Origin: Bacillota bacterium
GTDB lineage: Bacteria; Bacillota; Clostridia; Acetivibrionales; DSM-1351
DNA: 28,487 nt
Direction of reading: 5' to 3'
Assembly: GCA_023431385.1 (NCBI GenBank)
Contig: JAEYWA010000027.1
Coordinates: 1 to 28,487 of the forward strand
The notes below the pieces were generated by a model. It made no database searches, was not told where the DNA came from, and was given only the letters and a program-made list of their open reading frames with translations. Within the stretch, counting starts at the first letter, position 1. The number at the start of each line of letters is the position of its first letter. A program made the translations under genes and the position numbers. Shown here piece after piece: positions 6,816 to 13,692 of this stretch.

Positions 6816-7768
6816 TTATTTGCTGCGTATCTTAATCGGTACATAAATGTCAAGCTGATGGTATCCAAGCGCAGTATTAATCTCGTCGGTTGGATTTACA
6901 ATATGACAGAGTGTCCGACGGTCAGGTCGCTCGTCAAGCTCAAAACCGCTGGTATCCAGCCATTTTTTAATACCTTCATAAACTCTGCCACTTATGTCGT
7001 CATCTCCATCAACAGACATGGCGGCTGCATACAGCCCACCTTTGAACTCTATAATTTCGTATGGCTCTACGTCCACTTCCGTTACCCAGTCTTCCACAGC
7101 CCAAATCCAAACTGCTCTCATATCTTCCTCGAACCAGAGAAAATCAGGTGCACCGTACATTAATTTTTTGACTAAATGGTTGTGTTCTTCTTGCCATTGC
7201 TGAAAAGTGCCCATAACATTGTCTATGGTGTCCAATCCTGACGAAAATGCCTTGAATGGATTAATTTGAATAATCCTTACCTCAGGGGCTCTTTTCAACT
7301 TTTCTGCTACTTCTAATAGCCGATTCCCATTGGATGGGTTGCCGCTGTAGGACACATTAACAAGCTCTCCTTCAATTTTCTTCGCTTTTTCGTAGAGTTT
7401 CTTCACATCAGAATCATTTCCAAAATCAGCTTGCTCTATCTGATGGATAAACTCTAAACAATCTCTTTCAATTCATGAAGAAGCGCAACTTCGCCATCAA
7501 TATCATTTACTTTTTTACCCAGCACCTCCAAAACGACTTCGGATTCAGAAGTGTTGAATATACGTTGAATATCCTTTATACTGATGCTCAGCTTACGTAA
7601 AATTAAGATTTGCTCCAACCTTTTAACGGCAATTTCATCATACAACCGGTATGCGTAATCATTACTTCTGATGCTGGTTATCAACCCCATATCCTCATAA
7701 TAACGTAGCGTGCGTGATGATATGTCATATTTTGACGATACATCTCTAATTTTTATCAGTTGGTTCAC
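6816..7768 (-). pseudogene. MerR-family regulator with GyrI-like effector domain, split by a one-base frameshift
   Basis: The N-terminal piece (7454-7768, GTG start with GGAGG 6 bases upstream) is a MerR winged helix: IRDVSSKYDISSRTLRYYEDMGLI, then a coiled-coil linker ending LLHELKEIV followed by TAG. The C-terminal piece (6816-7406) continues the linker and carries a GyrI/BmrR-like effector-binding domain of ~150 residues. The bases between translate in the second frame as EFIHQIEQADFGNDSDV, joining both halves smoothly if one T is restored in the T-run near 7459. The intact product would be ~317 residues, as in BmrR/Mta-type drug-sensing activators that bind a 19-bp-spacer promoter. It could be a true pseudogene, a switchable T-tract, or a sequencing error. 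Either fragment alone might still be made. Confidence 0.85.
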
Positions 7769-7798
7769 GGTAATCCTCCTTATCGTTAGTTAACTGTA

Positions 7799-7829
7799 AG
7801 TATAAACGCTTCCCTAACGACAGAGTCAA
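7799..7829 (-). promoter_or_regulatory. MerR-type promoter with 19-bp spacer
   Basis: On the minus strand TTGACT (7824-7829) and TATACT (7799-7804) are near-consensus but separated by 19 bases, the lengthened spacer typical of MerR-family targets. It lies 31 bases upstream of the split MerR gene, so autoregulation is the likely purpose. Confidence 0.65.
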
Positions 7830-7863
7830 TAGTATACTATGCAATTTTTTCTAATACAGAGGC

Positions 7864-8229
7864 TTAACCTTTAAATGCTATAGCATCAAGTTGAAATAGA
7901 AGCCCATCTTGTCCACCTTGGTGAGCAAACTCTGTTTGTATAGATTTTCTGACTGGATAATGACCCTTAAACCTCTCTTTAATAATCCTTTCCATCAAAG
8001 GTATATTCCAGACATCTCTAAACAAACAGTCAAGCTTTACAACTGATTCTAAAGTTAGCCCGACCAGTTCTAGTCGTTCACTTAAATGGTCAAATGCACC
8101 ATTAATCTGATTTTCAATAGACTGGCCAATGTTACGTGCACAATAGTTTACGAAAACAAAATCTCCAGCTTCAATAATTCCGGAATGAGCCCATTCCTCA
8201 TTTACATCATGTCTAATGATTTCTCTCAT
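7864..8229 (-). CDS. RidA/YjgF/YER057c-family protein
   Basis: This 121-residue cytosolic protein belongs to the Rid family. Archetypal members hydrolyse reactive enamine/imine intermediates from PLP enzymes such as threonine dehydratase. Visible features are the N-terminal SGIIEAGDFVFVNYCAR strand pair, INGAFDHLSERLELVGLTLESVVKLDCLFRD, and the C-terminal PVRKSIQ...LFQLDAIAFKG. The arginine matching E. coli R105 is present (PVR). The position of E. coli E120 is Gln (FQLDAIA instead of IEIEAIA), so it is probably not an archetypal RidA. A GGGGAG ribosome binding site lies 6 bases from the ATG. It follows the YafY-type regulator by 65 bases and may be its target. Confidence 0.85.
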   Translation of the reverse strand: MREIIRHDVNEEWAHSGIIEAGDFVFVNYCARNIGQSIENQINGAFDHLSERLELVGLTLESVVKLDCLFRDVWNIPLMERIIKERFKGHYPVRKSIQTEFAHQGGQDGLLFQLDAIAFKG

Positions 8230-8277
8230 GTGTTTCTCCCCTTCTGCTTTTGATACTCAAATTATATAAAAACAATT

Positions 8278-8295
8278 GTGACAACTGTATGTCAC
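8278..8295. promoter_or_regulatory. Palindrome GTGACA-N6-TGTCAC between the YafY and RidA genes
   Basis: A perfect 6-bp inverted repeat with a 6-base centre overlaps the last base of the YafY-type gene. On the minus strand it overlaps a poor -35 (TACAGT) placed 17 bases from a TATAAT ahead of the RidA gene. This is the expected position of an operator. Confidence 0.45.
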
Positions 8296-9218
8296 TAATC
8301 TTTGTATAATTTTAGGATTTCACAGGCTTTTTCAATCAATCTACCTTTTAATTCTAATGGCTCCAACACTTCTACCTTATCTCCAAAGCCTAGTAGCAGA
8401 GAAAACCACATTCGTTCAGTTTCTGGTAAATGAAGAGATACAATGCAATCTCCGTTTCCGTATTCCTCCAGAATCTTGCCCTTGAGATATTCCATGACTG
8501 GTATTTTAACCTCAGCCTTACATAAGAGCTTAATGTCCAGGTAAACTCGGCTGTCATTGTTCCATTGTGCGTTTAAAAGCTCTGCAACACTTGATTGCTT
8601 TTGTATGAATGTCGTTTTAGTAATAGAGATGTTGCTTATACGATTCAATTTGAAAATACGATAAGCTTCTTTATATGTACAATATCCGAAGAGATACCAC
8701 GAGTACCATTTGTATGTCAAAGCCAAAGGTTCAATGATTCGATGTTTTGTTTTATTCTCACTGTCAGTATAGTCGAATTCAATTACTAATTCAGATGAAA
8801 TTGCATCTTCAAGCATCTTAATATATCTGGATATGTTTTTACCCTCTTTAGCTATACCAAAATCGAAAAAGAGGATTTGCTTGTCATTTTGGTATTTACT
8901 TGTCGATAGAAGTTTTTCAAGTGTTGATTCAAGCTTTTTGTTTTCATAGGCTGAACACATACCTTTAAGTGCTGTTATTATAAACAAATAATCATCTATA
9001 TTCGTTATCTGCTTATTAAGTATAAATGTATTGAGTATTTCATATCCTCCGCTTGCTCCAGTTGATGACGAAATTGGGATTCCGGCCATATTGAGTGAAT
9101 CCATATCGCGAACAATAGTTCGAATGGATACTTCAAATTTGTCCGCAAGTTCACGAGCGGTGACAATATTTCTATTCAGCAGATACATAGTTATTCCGAT
9201 TAGACGGTCAATTTTCAT
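8295..9218 (-). CDS. YafY-family transcriptional regulator (HTH + WYL domain)
   Basis: This 307-residue cytosolic DNA-binding regulator starts with a winged helix (MKIDRLIGITMYLLNRN..TARELADKFEVSIRTIVRDMDSLNMAGIPI, residues ~1-55). A WYL domain lies in the middle (LVIEFDYTDSENKTKHRIIEPLALTYKWYSWYLFGYC; WYL-equivalent residues are in KWYSWYLFGYC). A C-terminal WCX-like extension runs from residue ~235 to the end. WYL domains sense small ligands or nucleic acids in several bacterial regulators. An AGGTGAT ribosome binding site precedes the ATG, and a strong promoter lies at 9283-9314. RidA follows in the same direction and is the nearest candidate target. Confidence 0.93.
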   Translation of the reverse strand: MKIDRLIGITMYLLNRNIVTARELADKFEVSIRTIVRDMDSLNMAGIPISSSTGASGGYEILNTFILNKQITNIDDYLFIITALKGMCSAYENKKLESTLEKLLSTSKYQNDKQILFFDFGIAKEGKNISRYIKMLEDAISSELVIEFDYTDSENKTKHRIIEPLALTYKWYSWYLFGYCTYKEAYRIFKLNRISNISITKTTFIQKQSSVAELLNAQWNNDSRVYLDIKLLCKAEVKIPVMEYLKGKILEEYGNGDCIVSLHLPETERMWFSLLLGFGDKVEVLEPLELKGRLIEKACEILKLYKD

Positions 9219-9282
9219 TCAATCACCTACCAAAATTAGATTATCATTATTTTGAATTAATAATGTATAAAAAGCTATTAAA

Positions 9283-9314
9283 ATTATACTATATTTGTAT
9301 TTAACTGGAGTCAA
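9283..9314 (-). promoter_or_regulatory. Promoter for the YafY-type regulator gene
   Basis: On the minus strand TTGACT (9309-9314) precedes TAGTAT after 17 bases, or TATAAT (9283-9288) after 20. The ACTCCAGTTA just inside the -35 also occurs ahead of rpiA. Confidence 0.6.
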
Positions 9315-9333
9315 TAGTATTGCTTATAAATAA

Positions 9334-9428
9334 ATACCGCAATCATTAAAATTGATATGCTCCTTTATAGAAACAGTTTTATTATTTAAACTGTCTACCA
9401 TAAATGGAGCATATCAAATGAGCGGTAT
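9334..9428 (-). terminator. Terminator of the nuclease gene, interrupted by an insertion-sequence remnant
   Basis: ATACCGC (9334-9340) and GCGGTAT (9422-9428) are inverted. Removing 9353-9416 and one AAT copy restores a compact hairpin followed on the minus strand by a T-rich tail (TTTATTTAT), as expected downstream of the nuclease gene that ends at 9519. Confidence 0.5.
9353..9416. mobile_element. 64-bp end-to-end insertion-sequence remnant (IS3/IS150-like terminal repeats, MITE-like)
   Basis: The left end TGATATGCTCCTTTAT..AACAGTTT faces a right end that reads, on the other strand, TGATATGCTCCATTTATGG followed by TAGACAGTTT. Only 7 bases (TATTATT) lie between the two ~28-bp ends, so no transposase is present. 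The flanking triplet AAT occurs on both sides (9350-9352 and 9417-9419), which fits the 3-bp target duplication of IS3-family elements. The ends' form (..CTCC..TTT..GTAGACA) resembles the IS150 group from memory. This would be an internally deleted copy or a minimal MITE. Confidence 0.65.
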
Positions 9429-9518
9429 CTGAAAGAATATTACTATATAAATTTTACTTTCAATTTGTAATATTTTTCCCATTATTCTTGTAATTTTTAT
9501 TCATTATATTTCAATATT

Positions 9519-10457
9519 TCATTCTCCAACCTTTCCATCTCCATCACGATCATCCATGTATTTATATAACCAGTGGTCCTTTGTGATAGGCATTTTGTAC
9601 CCGGCTGCTTTAGCTTCAGCTATCGTCACCTTACCATCTTTGTTTTTATCTACATCAGCAAGGTTTTTATCTGTAGTGGACGGTGTGGACTTAGCCTTTG
9701 GCGTTGCTTTCTGTTTCTCGTTCAGAGACTTATTTACATCATCAGGGTTCACATTATCAAAATCATCTGTGATTCTATGTCCCTTTATCGTATAAGTGTA
9801 ATGATAATGATTCGGAATCTGCGTCTTGCTATTTGGGTAGGTGATTATAGCTTCAAATTCAGTACAGCCACCAGCATCTCTAATAGTTTTTTCCATATAT
9901 GCCTGATCGCCATGGCGGTTCAATGTACTGTTCTGGGGTGTTATGTTGTAAGCATTGGACACACCACCCAAGGAGTCTGCAATTACATGCCCTTGATCCA
10001 GGTCTTCCCGTTCGGTACCAGGAACCTTGGCTTCATCAGCATAGTAGCGTCCATTTTCCAGCACAGGCTCTGTTGCGACATTCTGTAGAACAACCCTCTT
10101 TGCGGTAACCCTTATCAATTGACCATACTCATTGGTGTAGGCCCAATATTCTCTGTTACCGTATCCAACATCGACTACTACCAATGGCTGTCTGGTTCCT
10201 CTCAGATCTCCTCCATCCACTTCAATTTTCTTATACTTGCCGTCGGTAGGAGCCACTTCGTTGGATTTACTACTTGATGCTTGAGTTGTAGTCTTGCCCG
10301 GTTCTTGTGTTTGCTTTGTATAGGGAGAAACAGATTGAAGAGAAGCACTGCTTTCGGCATAGGTTGGACCTGCTTCAATCCGCTCTGGAGTACTCTGTAC
10401 AGAACATCCAGTCAACAATGCTATTATCAATAAATATACAATCATATATTTTCTCAT
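9519..10457 (-). CDS. Secreted DNA/RNA non-specific endonuclease lipoprotein with EF-hand/Excalibur-like tail
   Basis: This is a predicted surface lipoprotein nuclease of 312 residues. A type II signal peptide with lipobox LLTGC (Cys18) is followed by a Ser/Thr/Pro-rich linker (residues ~19-75). The nuclease domain (~76-232) carries DQGHVIADSLGG (154-165) and NITPQNSTLNRHGDQAYME (171-189). These are the His/Asn/Glu features of the beta-beta-alpha-metal non-specific endonucleases (Endonuclea_NS_2). After a Lys/Thr-rich linker, a 12-residue EF-hand loop (D270-E281) and a second Asp-rich motif, DRDGDGKVGE at the C-terminus, resemble Excalibur calcium-binding domains. AAGGAG supports the ATG. Likely role: degrading extracellular DNA for nutrients or competence, with calcium dependence inferred. 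Confidence 0.88.
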   Translation of the reverse strand: MRKYMIVYLLIIALLTGCSVQSTPERIEAGPTYAESSASLQSVSPYTKQTQEPGKTTTQASSSKSNEVAPTDGKYKKIEVDGGDLRGTRQPLVVVDVGYGNREYWAYTNEYGQLIRVTAKRVVLQNVATEPVLENGRYYADEAKVPGTEREDLDQGHVIADSLGGVSNAYNITPQNSTLNRHGDQAYMEKTIRDAGGCTEFEAIITYPNSKTQIPNHYHYTYTIKGHRITDDFDNVNPDDVNKSLNEKQKATPKAKSTPSTTDKNLADVDKNKDGKVTIAEAKAAGYKMPITKDHWLYKYMDDRDGDGKVGE

Positions 10458-10686
10458 AACTAGTCTCCTTAAGCTTCTTTATTATTAAGCGGTAACATAT
10501 ATTGTCCATATTCTCCATTTAGCATTCTATTTAAACTTTTAAACAATTGTGACTTCTTTAGTGTAATACAAACAATAGAATATTATGATAACCTTTAGTG
10601 AGCCTATTAATTCCGCATTGTAATATTCAATTATGTTAATTATTAATTTAAATTTGGTTGATAAGAGACTTATTGTGCAACATAAA

Positions 10687-10711
10687 AGCACATTCTTTTG
10701 TTGAATGTGCT
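10687..10711 (-). terminator. Terminator after the pyrimidine phosphorylase gene
   Basis: AGCACATTC (10687-10695) pairs perfectly with GAATGTGCT (10703-10711) around a 7-base loop. On the minus strand it is followed by TTTTATGTT, about 65 bases after the phosphorylase stop. The rest of the 10458-10774 spacer is AT-rich with no further feature I can support. Confidence 0.7.
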
Positions 10712-10774
10712 AAAATTCAAATTAATTAAGAATGACTCATATGGTATATTCCATAATAACATCGTAAATTTTGT

Positions 10775-12097
10775 TTACTTCATCTGTACACCTTTATTGT
10801 CTATATAAGCTAGAATTAGTGGTAATTTAGCAGGCTGTGAGTCACTTAATACAATTGCCTGCTTTAGTAGACTACAGGCTTGTAGCAGCTTTTCCTTCTT
10901 GTTAGTGTAGAGAGTAGCAATTACGTCACCCTGCCCTACTTTGTCACCTGTTTTTTTATTAAAATATATACCTGCAGCATAATCGATTATGCTTTCCTTG
11001 GTTTCTCTTCCCGCTCCCAATTCAAGGGATGCTACACCAATGGCGTCAGTTTTCATATGACAGATATAACCTGAAGTTTCGGCAACAAAATCAAACTTGT
11101 GTTTTACCTGTGGGAATACACAATAATCTTCTATAACAGCCGTATTTCCTCCCTGTTTCTCAATCAATTCAGCGAATTTCTCTATGGCTTTTCCACTTTC
11201 TACAGCTTCGCGTACCAACTCCTGACAATGCTCAAAGTCCCCCTTTCCGCTCAGCTCCAACATTCTTGCAGCCAGCTCAAAGGATACCTCGGCTAAATCC
11301 TGAGGGCCTCTGTTCTTTAGTGTTTCGATGGCTTCAATTATCTCCAGTGAATTGCCGACTGCTCTTCCAAGGGGTATATCCATTTCAGTAACGACTGCAA
11401 CAGTGTGTCTGCCGGTATTCTCACCAATCTTAACCATGGCCTGTGCCAGCTTAACAGAGTCCTCCAGAGTTTTCATAAAGGCGCCGCTGCCGGTCTTAAC
11501 ATCAAGCACTATTCTATCGGCGCCTGACGCCAGTTTTTTGCTCATGATACTGCTTGCAATAAGTGATATATTATTAACCGTAGCGGTTACATCACGTAAC
11601 GCGTATATCTTTTTGTCGGCAGGTGCCAGGTTACCGGTTTGGCCTGCAATTGCGATACCAATTTCTTTTACATTCCGGATAAAAGCTTCTCGTGAGATAC
11701 TTGTATTAAATCCGGGAATCGCTTCAAGTTTATCAATAGTTCCTCCGGTATGACCAAGACCCCTGCCAGACATCTTTGCAACAGGTATTCCGCAGGCTGC
11801 AACAATGGGGCCAAGTATAAGAGTAGTCTTATCTCCGACACCTCCGGTGCTATGCTTATCAACTTTTATACCAGGAATTTCAGACAAGTCTATCATATCT
11901 CCCGAGTGTGCCATTGCATCAGTTAGCTGTGTTGTTTCCTGTTCATTCATACCCTTCAGAAATATAGCCATCAGAAGTGCAGAAGCCTGATAATCGGGAA
12001 TATTATTACTGCAATATTCTGTTATAAAATATTTTATTTCTTCAGTAGATAATTCCAAGCCATCCCTTTTTTTCTCAATAATATCGTACATTCTCAT
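10775..12097 (-). CDS. pdp: Pyrimidine-nucleoside phosphorylase
   Basis: This cytosolic enzyme reversibly splits uridine, thymidine and deoxyuridine with phosphate into base and (deoxy)ribose 1-phosphate in nucleoside salvage. The 440-residue length is typical. The helical N-terminal domain starts MRMYDIIEKKRDG. The thymidine/pyrimidine phosphorylase signature SGRGLGHTGGTIDKLE lies at residues 110-125. The phosphate-binding KHSTGGVGDK is at 81-90, and the C-terminal PYNP domain (from ~345) carries the RETKESIIDYAAGI and GDKVGQGDVIATLYTN features. GGAGGG lies 7 bases before the ATG. An SdpR-like regulator sits just upstream in the same direction (46-bp gap) and may share its transcript. Bacillus keeps related salvage genes near xerD and dacF. 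Confidence 0.95.
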   Translation of the reverse strand: MRMYDIIEKKRDGLELSTEEIKYFITEYCSNNIPDYQASALLMAIFLKGMNEQETTQLTDAMAHSGDMIDLSEIPGIKVDKHSTGGVGDKTTLILGPIVAACGIPVAKMSGRGLGHTGGTIDKLEAIPGFNTSISREAFIRNVKEIGIAIAGQTGNLAPADKKIYALRDVTATVNNISLIASSIMSKKLASGADRIVLDVKTGSGAFMKTLEDSVKLAQAMVKIGENTGRHTVAVVTEMDIPLGRAVGNSLEIIEAIETLKNRGPQDLAEVSFELAARMLELSGKGDFEHCQELVREAVESGKAIEKFAELIEKQGGNTAVIEDYCVFPQVKHKFDFVAETSGYICHMKTDAIGVASLELGAGRETKESIIDYAAGIYFNKKTGDKVGQGDVIATLYTNKKEKLLQACSLLKQAIVLSDSQPAKLPLILAYIDNKGVQMK

Positions 12098-12143
12098 ATT
12101 AAAGCCCTCCGAATTATTTTACCGCTATTAAAAGACAAGCTTC

Positions 12144-12422
12144 TTATTTATCTTTACCTTTATCATTCCTATCCCTAAAATCAAAAAACCACTCAATAAT
12201 TTCCTGAAATACGATGGTATTTAATGAGTAAACAATGTTCTGCCCATGCTTCTCAGCCATAACAAGATTGGCATGTTTTAATGCATTAAGATGATGACTT
12301 ATTGAGGGCTTGCTTATATTAAAATGCTCAGCAATTTCACCCGCATTCATATCTGCATCCTTGAGCAGCTTTAAAATTTGCCGTCTTGTGGGATCAGATA
12401 GGGCATGAAAAACATCGTTCAA
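12144..12422 (-). CDS. ArsR-family regulator, SdpR-like autorepressor
   Basis: This small winged-helix repressor reads NDVFHALSDPTRRQILKLLKD, then MNAGEIAEHFNISKPSISHHLNALKHANLV (recognition helix), then the wing GQNIVYSLNTIVFQEIIEWF. The FHALSDPTRR opening and the EWFFDF end match SdpR-type autorepressors, which normally accompany the immunity/transport protein SdpI; none is present here. There are no metal-binding cysteines. The frame opens with GTG at 12431, but that GTG forms part of the GAGGTG ribosome binding site. The TTG at 12420-12422, 6 bases downstream, gives the family's usual N-terminus, so I choose it. Promoter and palindromic operator lie directly upstream. Confidence 0.85.
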   Translation of the reverse strand: MNDVFHALSDPTRRQILKLLKDADMNAGEIAEHFNISKPSISHHLNALKHANLVMAEKHGQNIVYSLNTIVFQEIIEWFFDFRDRNDKGKDK

Positions 12423-12448
12423 TTTATTCACCTCAAGTATTTTTAAAT

Positions 12449-12499
12449 ATTTAAATAATTATCTAAATTTATAATACTTCCATTATGTACCTCTGTCAA
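12449..12499 (-). promoter_or_regulatory. Promoter and operator of the SdpR-like gene
   Basis: On the minus strand TTGACA (12494-12499), 17 bases and TATTAT (12471-12476) form a near-consensus promoter. A 20-bp palindrome with a single mismatched pair, ATTTAGATAATTATTTAAAT (12449-12468), starts 2 bases past the -10 and covers the expected transcription start. It is well placed for repression by the encoded ArsR-type protein. Confidence 0.7.
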
Positions 12500-12579
12500 T
12501 ACCAGTAGCACGATTGACAGAAAAATCAACATATATCCTGACATCTGTCTACACAGAGCAAGTGTCTGTATAATACAAA

Positions 12580-12616
12580 AGCCGCCAAAGTTACTTTTCA
12601 ATAACAATCGGCGGCT
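12580..12616 (-). terminator. Terminator after xerD
   Basis: AGCCGCC (12580-12586) pairs with GGCGGCT (12610-12616), with additional inner pairing. On the minus strand it is followed by TTTTGTATT, about 20 bases past the xerD stop. Confidence 0.8.
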
Positions 12617-12635
12617 CACCAATCAAGTTTTAGTA

Positions 12636-13520
12636 TTACGCTCTAGGATGCGTTTTCTTATAAATTTCTTTTATTTTGTTCTTTGCAATCTGTGCATAAA
12701 TCTGGGTTGATGAAATATCCGAATGGCCCAGCATCTCCTGTATAGACCTGAGGTCTGCGCCATTTTCCAGTAAATGAGCAGCAAAAGAGTGCCTTAAGGT
12801 GTGCGGTGTTATATCTTTGTTTATATTCGCCTGGTTTTTGTAATGCTTGATTATTTTCCAGAAGCCCTGTCTAGTCAATCTCTTTCCGTTAACATTAACA
12901 AACAGTGCTTCTTCGCTTACATTTTGAATTAGAAAATTCCTGGATTTTAGAAGATATTCATGCACAGCAGCCACAGATATGGACCCTATAGGTATACTTC
13001 TTTCACGGGTGCCTTTATTACACTTAATAAAACCCAGATCGAGGTTTATATCAGAAAGATTGAGTGAAATAAGCTCGGAGACTCTTATGCCTGTCGCATA
13101 AAGCAGTTCAAGCATTGCCTTATCTCTAATACCTTTTAAATCAAGACATTTCGGTTGATCCAGAAGGAGTTCTACTTCCTGAGTGGATAATATCTGGGGT
13201 AGCTTTTTTTCTACCTTCGGTGATTCCAGTTCCAATGTTGGGTCTATCTCTATAACTTTATTCTTATGCAGGTATTGATAAAAAGATCGTATTGAAGCCA
13301 GATTTCGAGATATGGTAGAGGTTGCCCTTCCTTTCTTTTGAAGATGTAGAAGATATGCTATCACTGTTGTTTTATTCGTCGAAGAAATATTTGTAGCATT
13401 TATCTCCTTCAGATATGTAGTATACTGCTCAATATCCCTCTTGTAAGACTGAAGAGTATTAAGAGACAATCTCTTATCCTTTTCAAGGAAATTAATAAAA
13501 TTTTCAACCTGAACTTCCAT
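12636..13520 (-). CDS. xerD: Tyrosine recombinase XerD
   Basis: XerD-type recombinase of 294 residues that resolves chromosome dimers at dif, with XerC, at the division septum. The N-terminal SAM-like DNA-binding domain (~1-90) contains the typical FLEKDKRLSLNTLQSYKRDI. The catalytic domain carries R146 (LYATGIRVSEL), K169, H240 and R243 (TPHTLRHSFAAHLL), H266 (LGH) and the nucleophile Y275 (STQIYAQI), all at family positions. GGAG precedes the ATG. Next to it on the same strand are spoIIM and the Nudix gene, an order that parallels Bacillus nudF-spoIIM-...-xerD. I therefore read it as the housekeeping enzyme rather than an element's integrase. Confidence 0.95.
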   Translation of the reverse strand: MEVQVENFINFLEKDKRLSLNTLQSYKRDIEQYTTYLKEINATNISSTNKTTVIAYLLHLQKKGRATSTISRNLASIRSFYQYLHKNKVIEIDPTLELESPKVEKKLPQILSTQEVELLLDQPKCLDLKGIRDKAMLELLYATGIRVSELISLNLSDINLDLGFIKCNKGTRERSIPIGSISVAAVHEYLLKSRNFLIQNVSEEALFVNVNGKRLTRQGFWKIIKHYKNQANINKDITPHTLRHSFAAHLLENGADLRSIQEMLGHSDISSTQIYAQIAKNKIKEIYKKTHPRA

Positions 13521-13692
13521 TAAAACGACTCCTTTTTTAATAAAGCATTATTTACCTTTTTTAAATAATCAGACTTAATCTTTAACCTATATTCTATAAC
13601 AAATATTTCTATATTAAAAGAACATTTTTGAATTTTTATCTATTTTTAACATAATTTATCCATATAATTGTTTATATTACCATCTAAATGTC

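Noticed and set aside
9573..10088. 171-codon plus-strand frame opposite the nuclease gene
   Set aside because: It lies entirely antisense to a gene with clear motifs, is Cys/Ile/Phe-rich without domains and has no ribosome binding site.
8270..10553. AAACAATTGTGAC shared at 8270-8282 and 10541-10553
   Set aside because: A 13-base match is expected several times by chance in 28 kb of AT-rich DNA, and spacing to the -10 boxes differs between the two sites.
11328..11753. 141-codon plus-strand frame opposite pdp
   Set aside because: It is the antisense shadow of a highly conserved enzyme, with Ser/Leu-rich composition typical of such frames.
12636..13520. Tyrosine recombinase as the integrase of a mobile element
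   Set aside because: Sequence and neighbours (spoIIM, Nudix gene, pdp) match the housekeeping XerD locus; no attachment-site repeats flank it.
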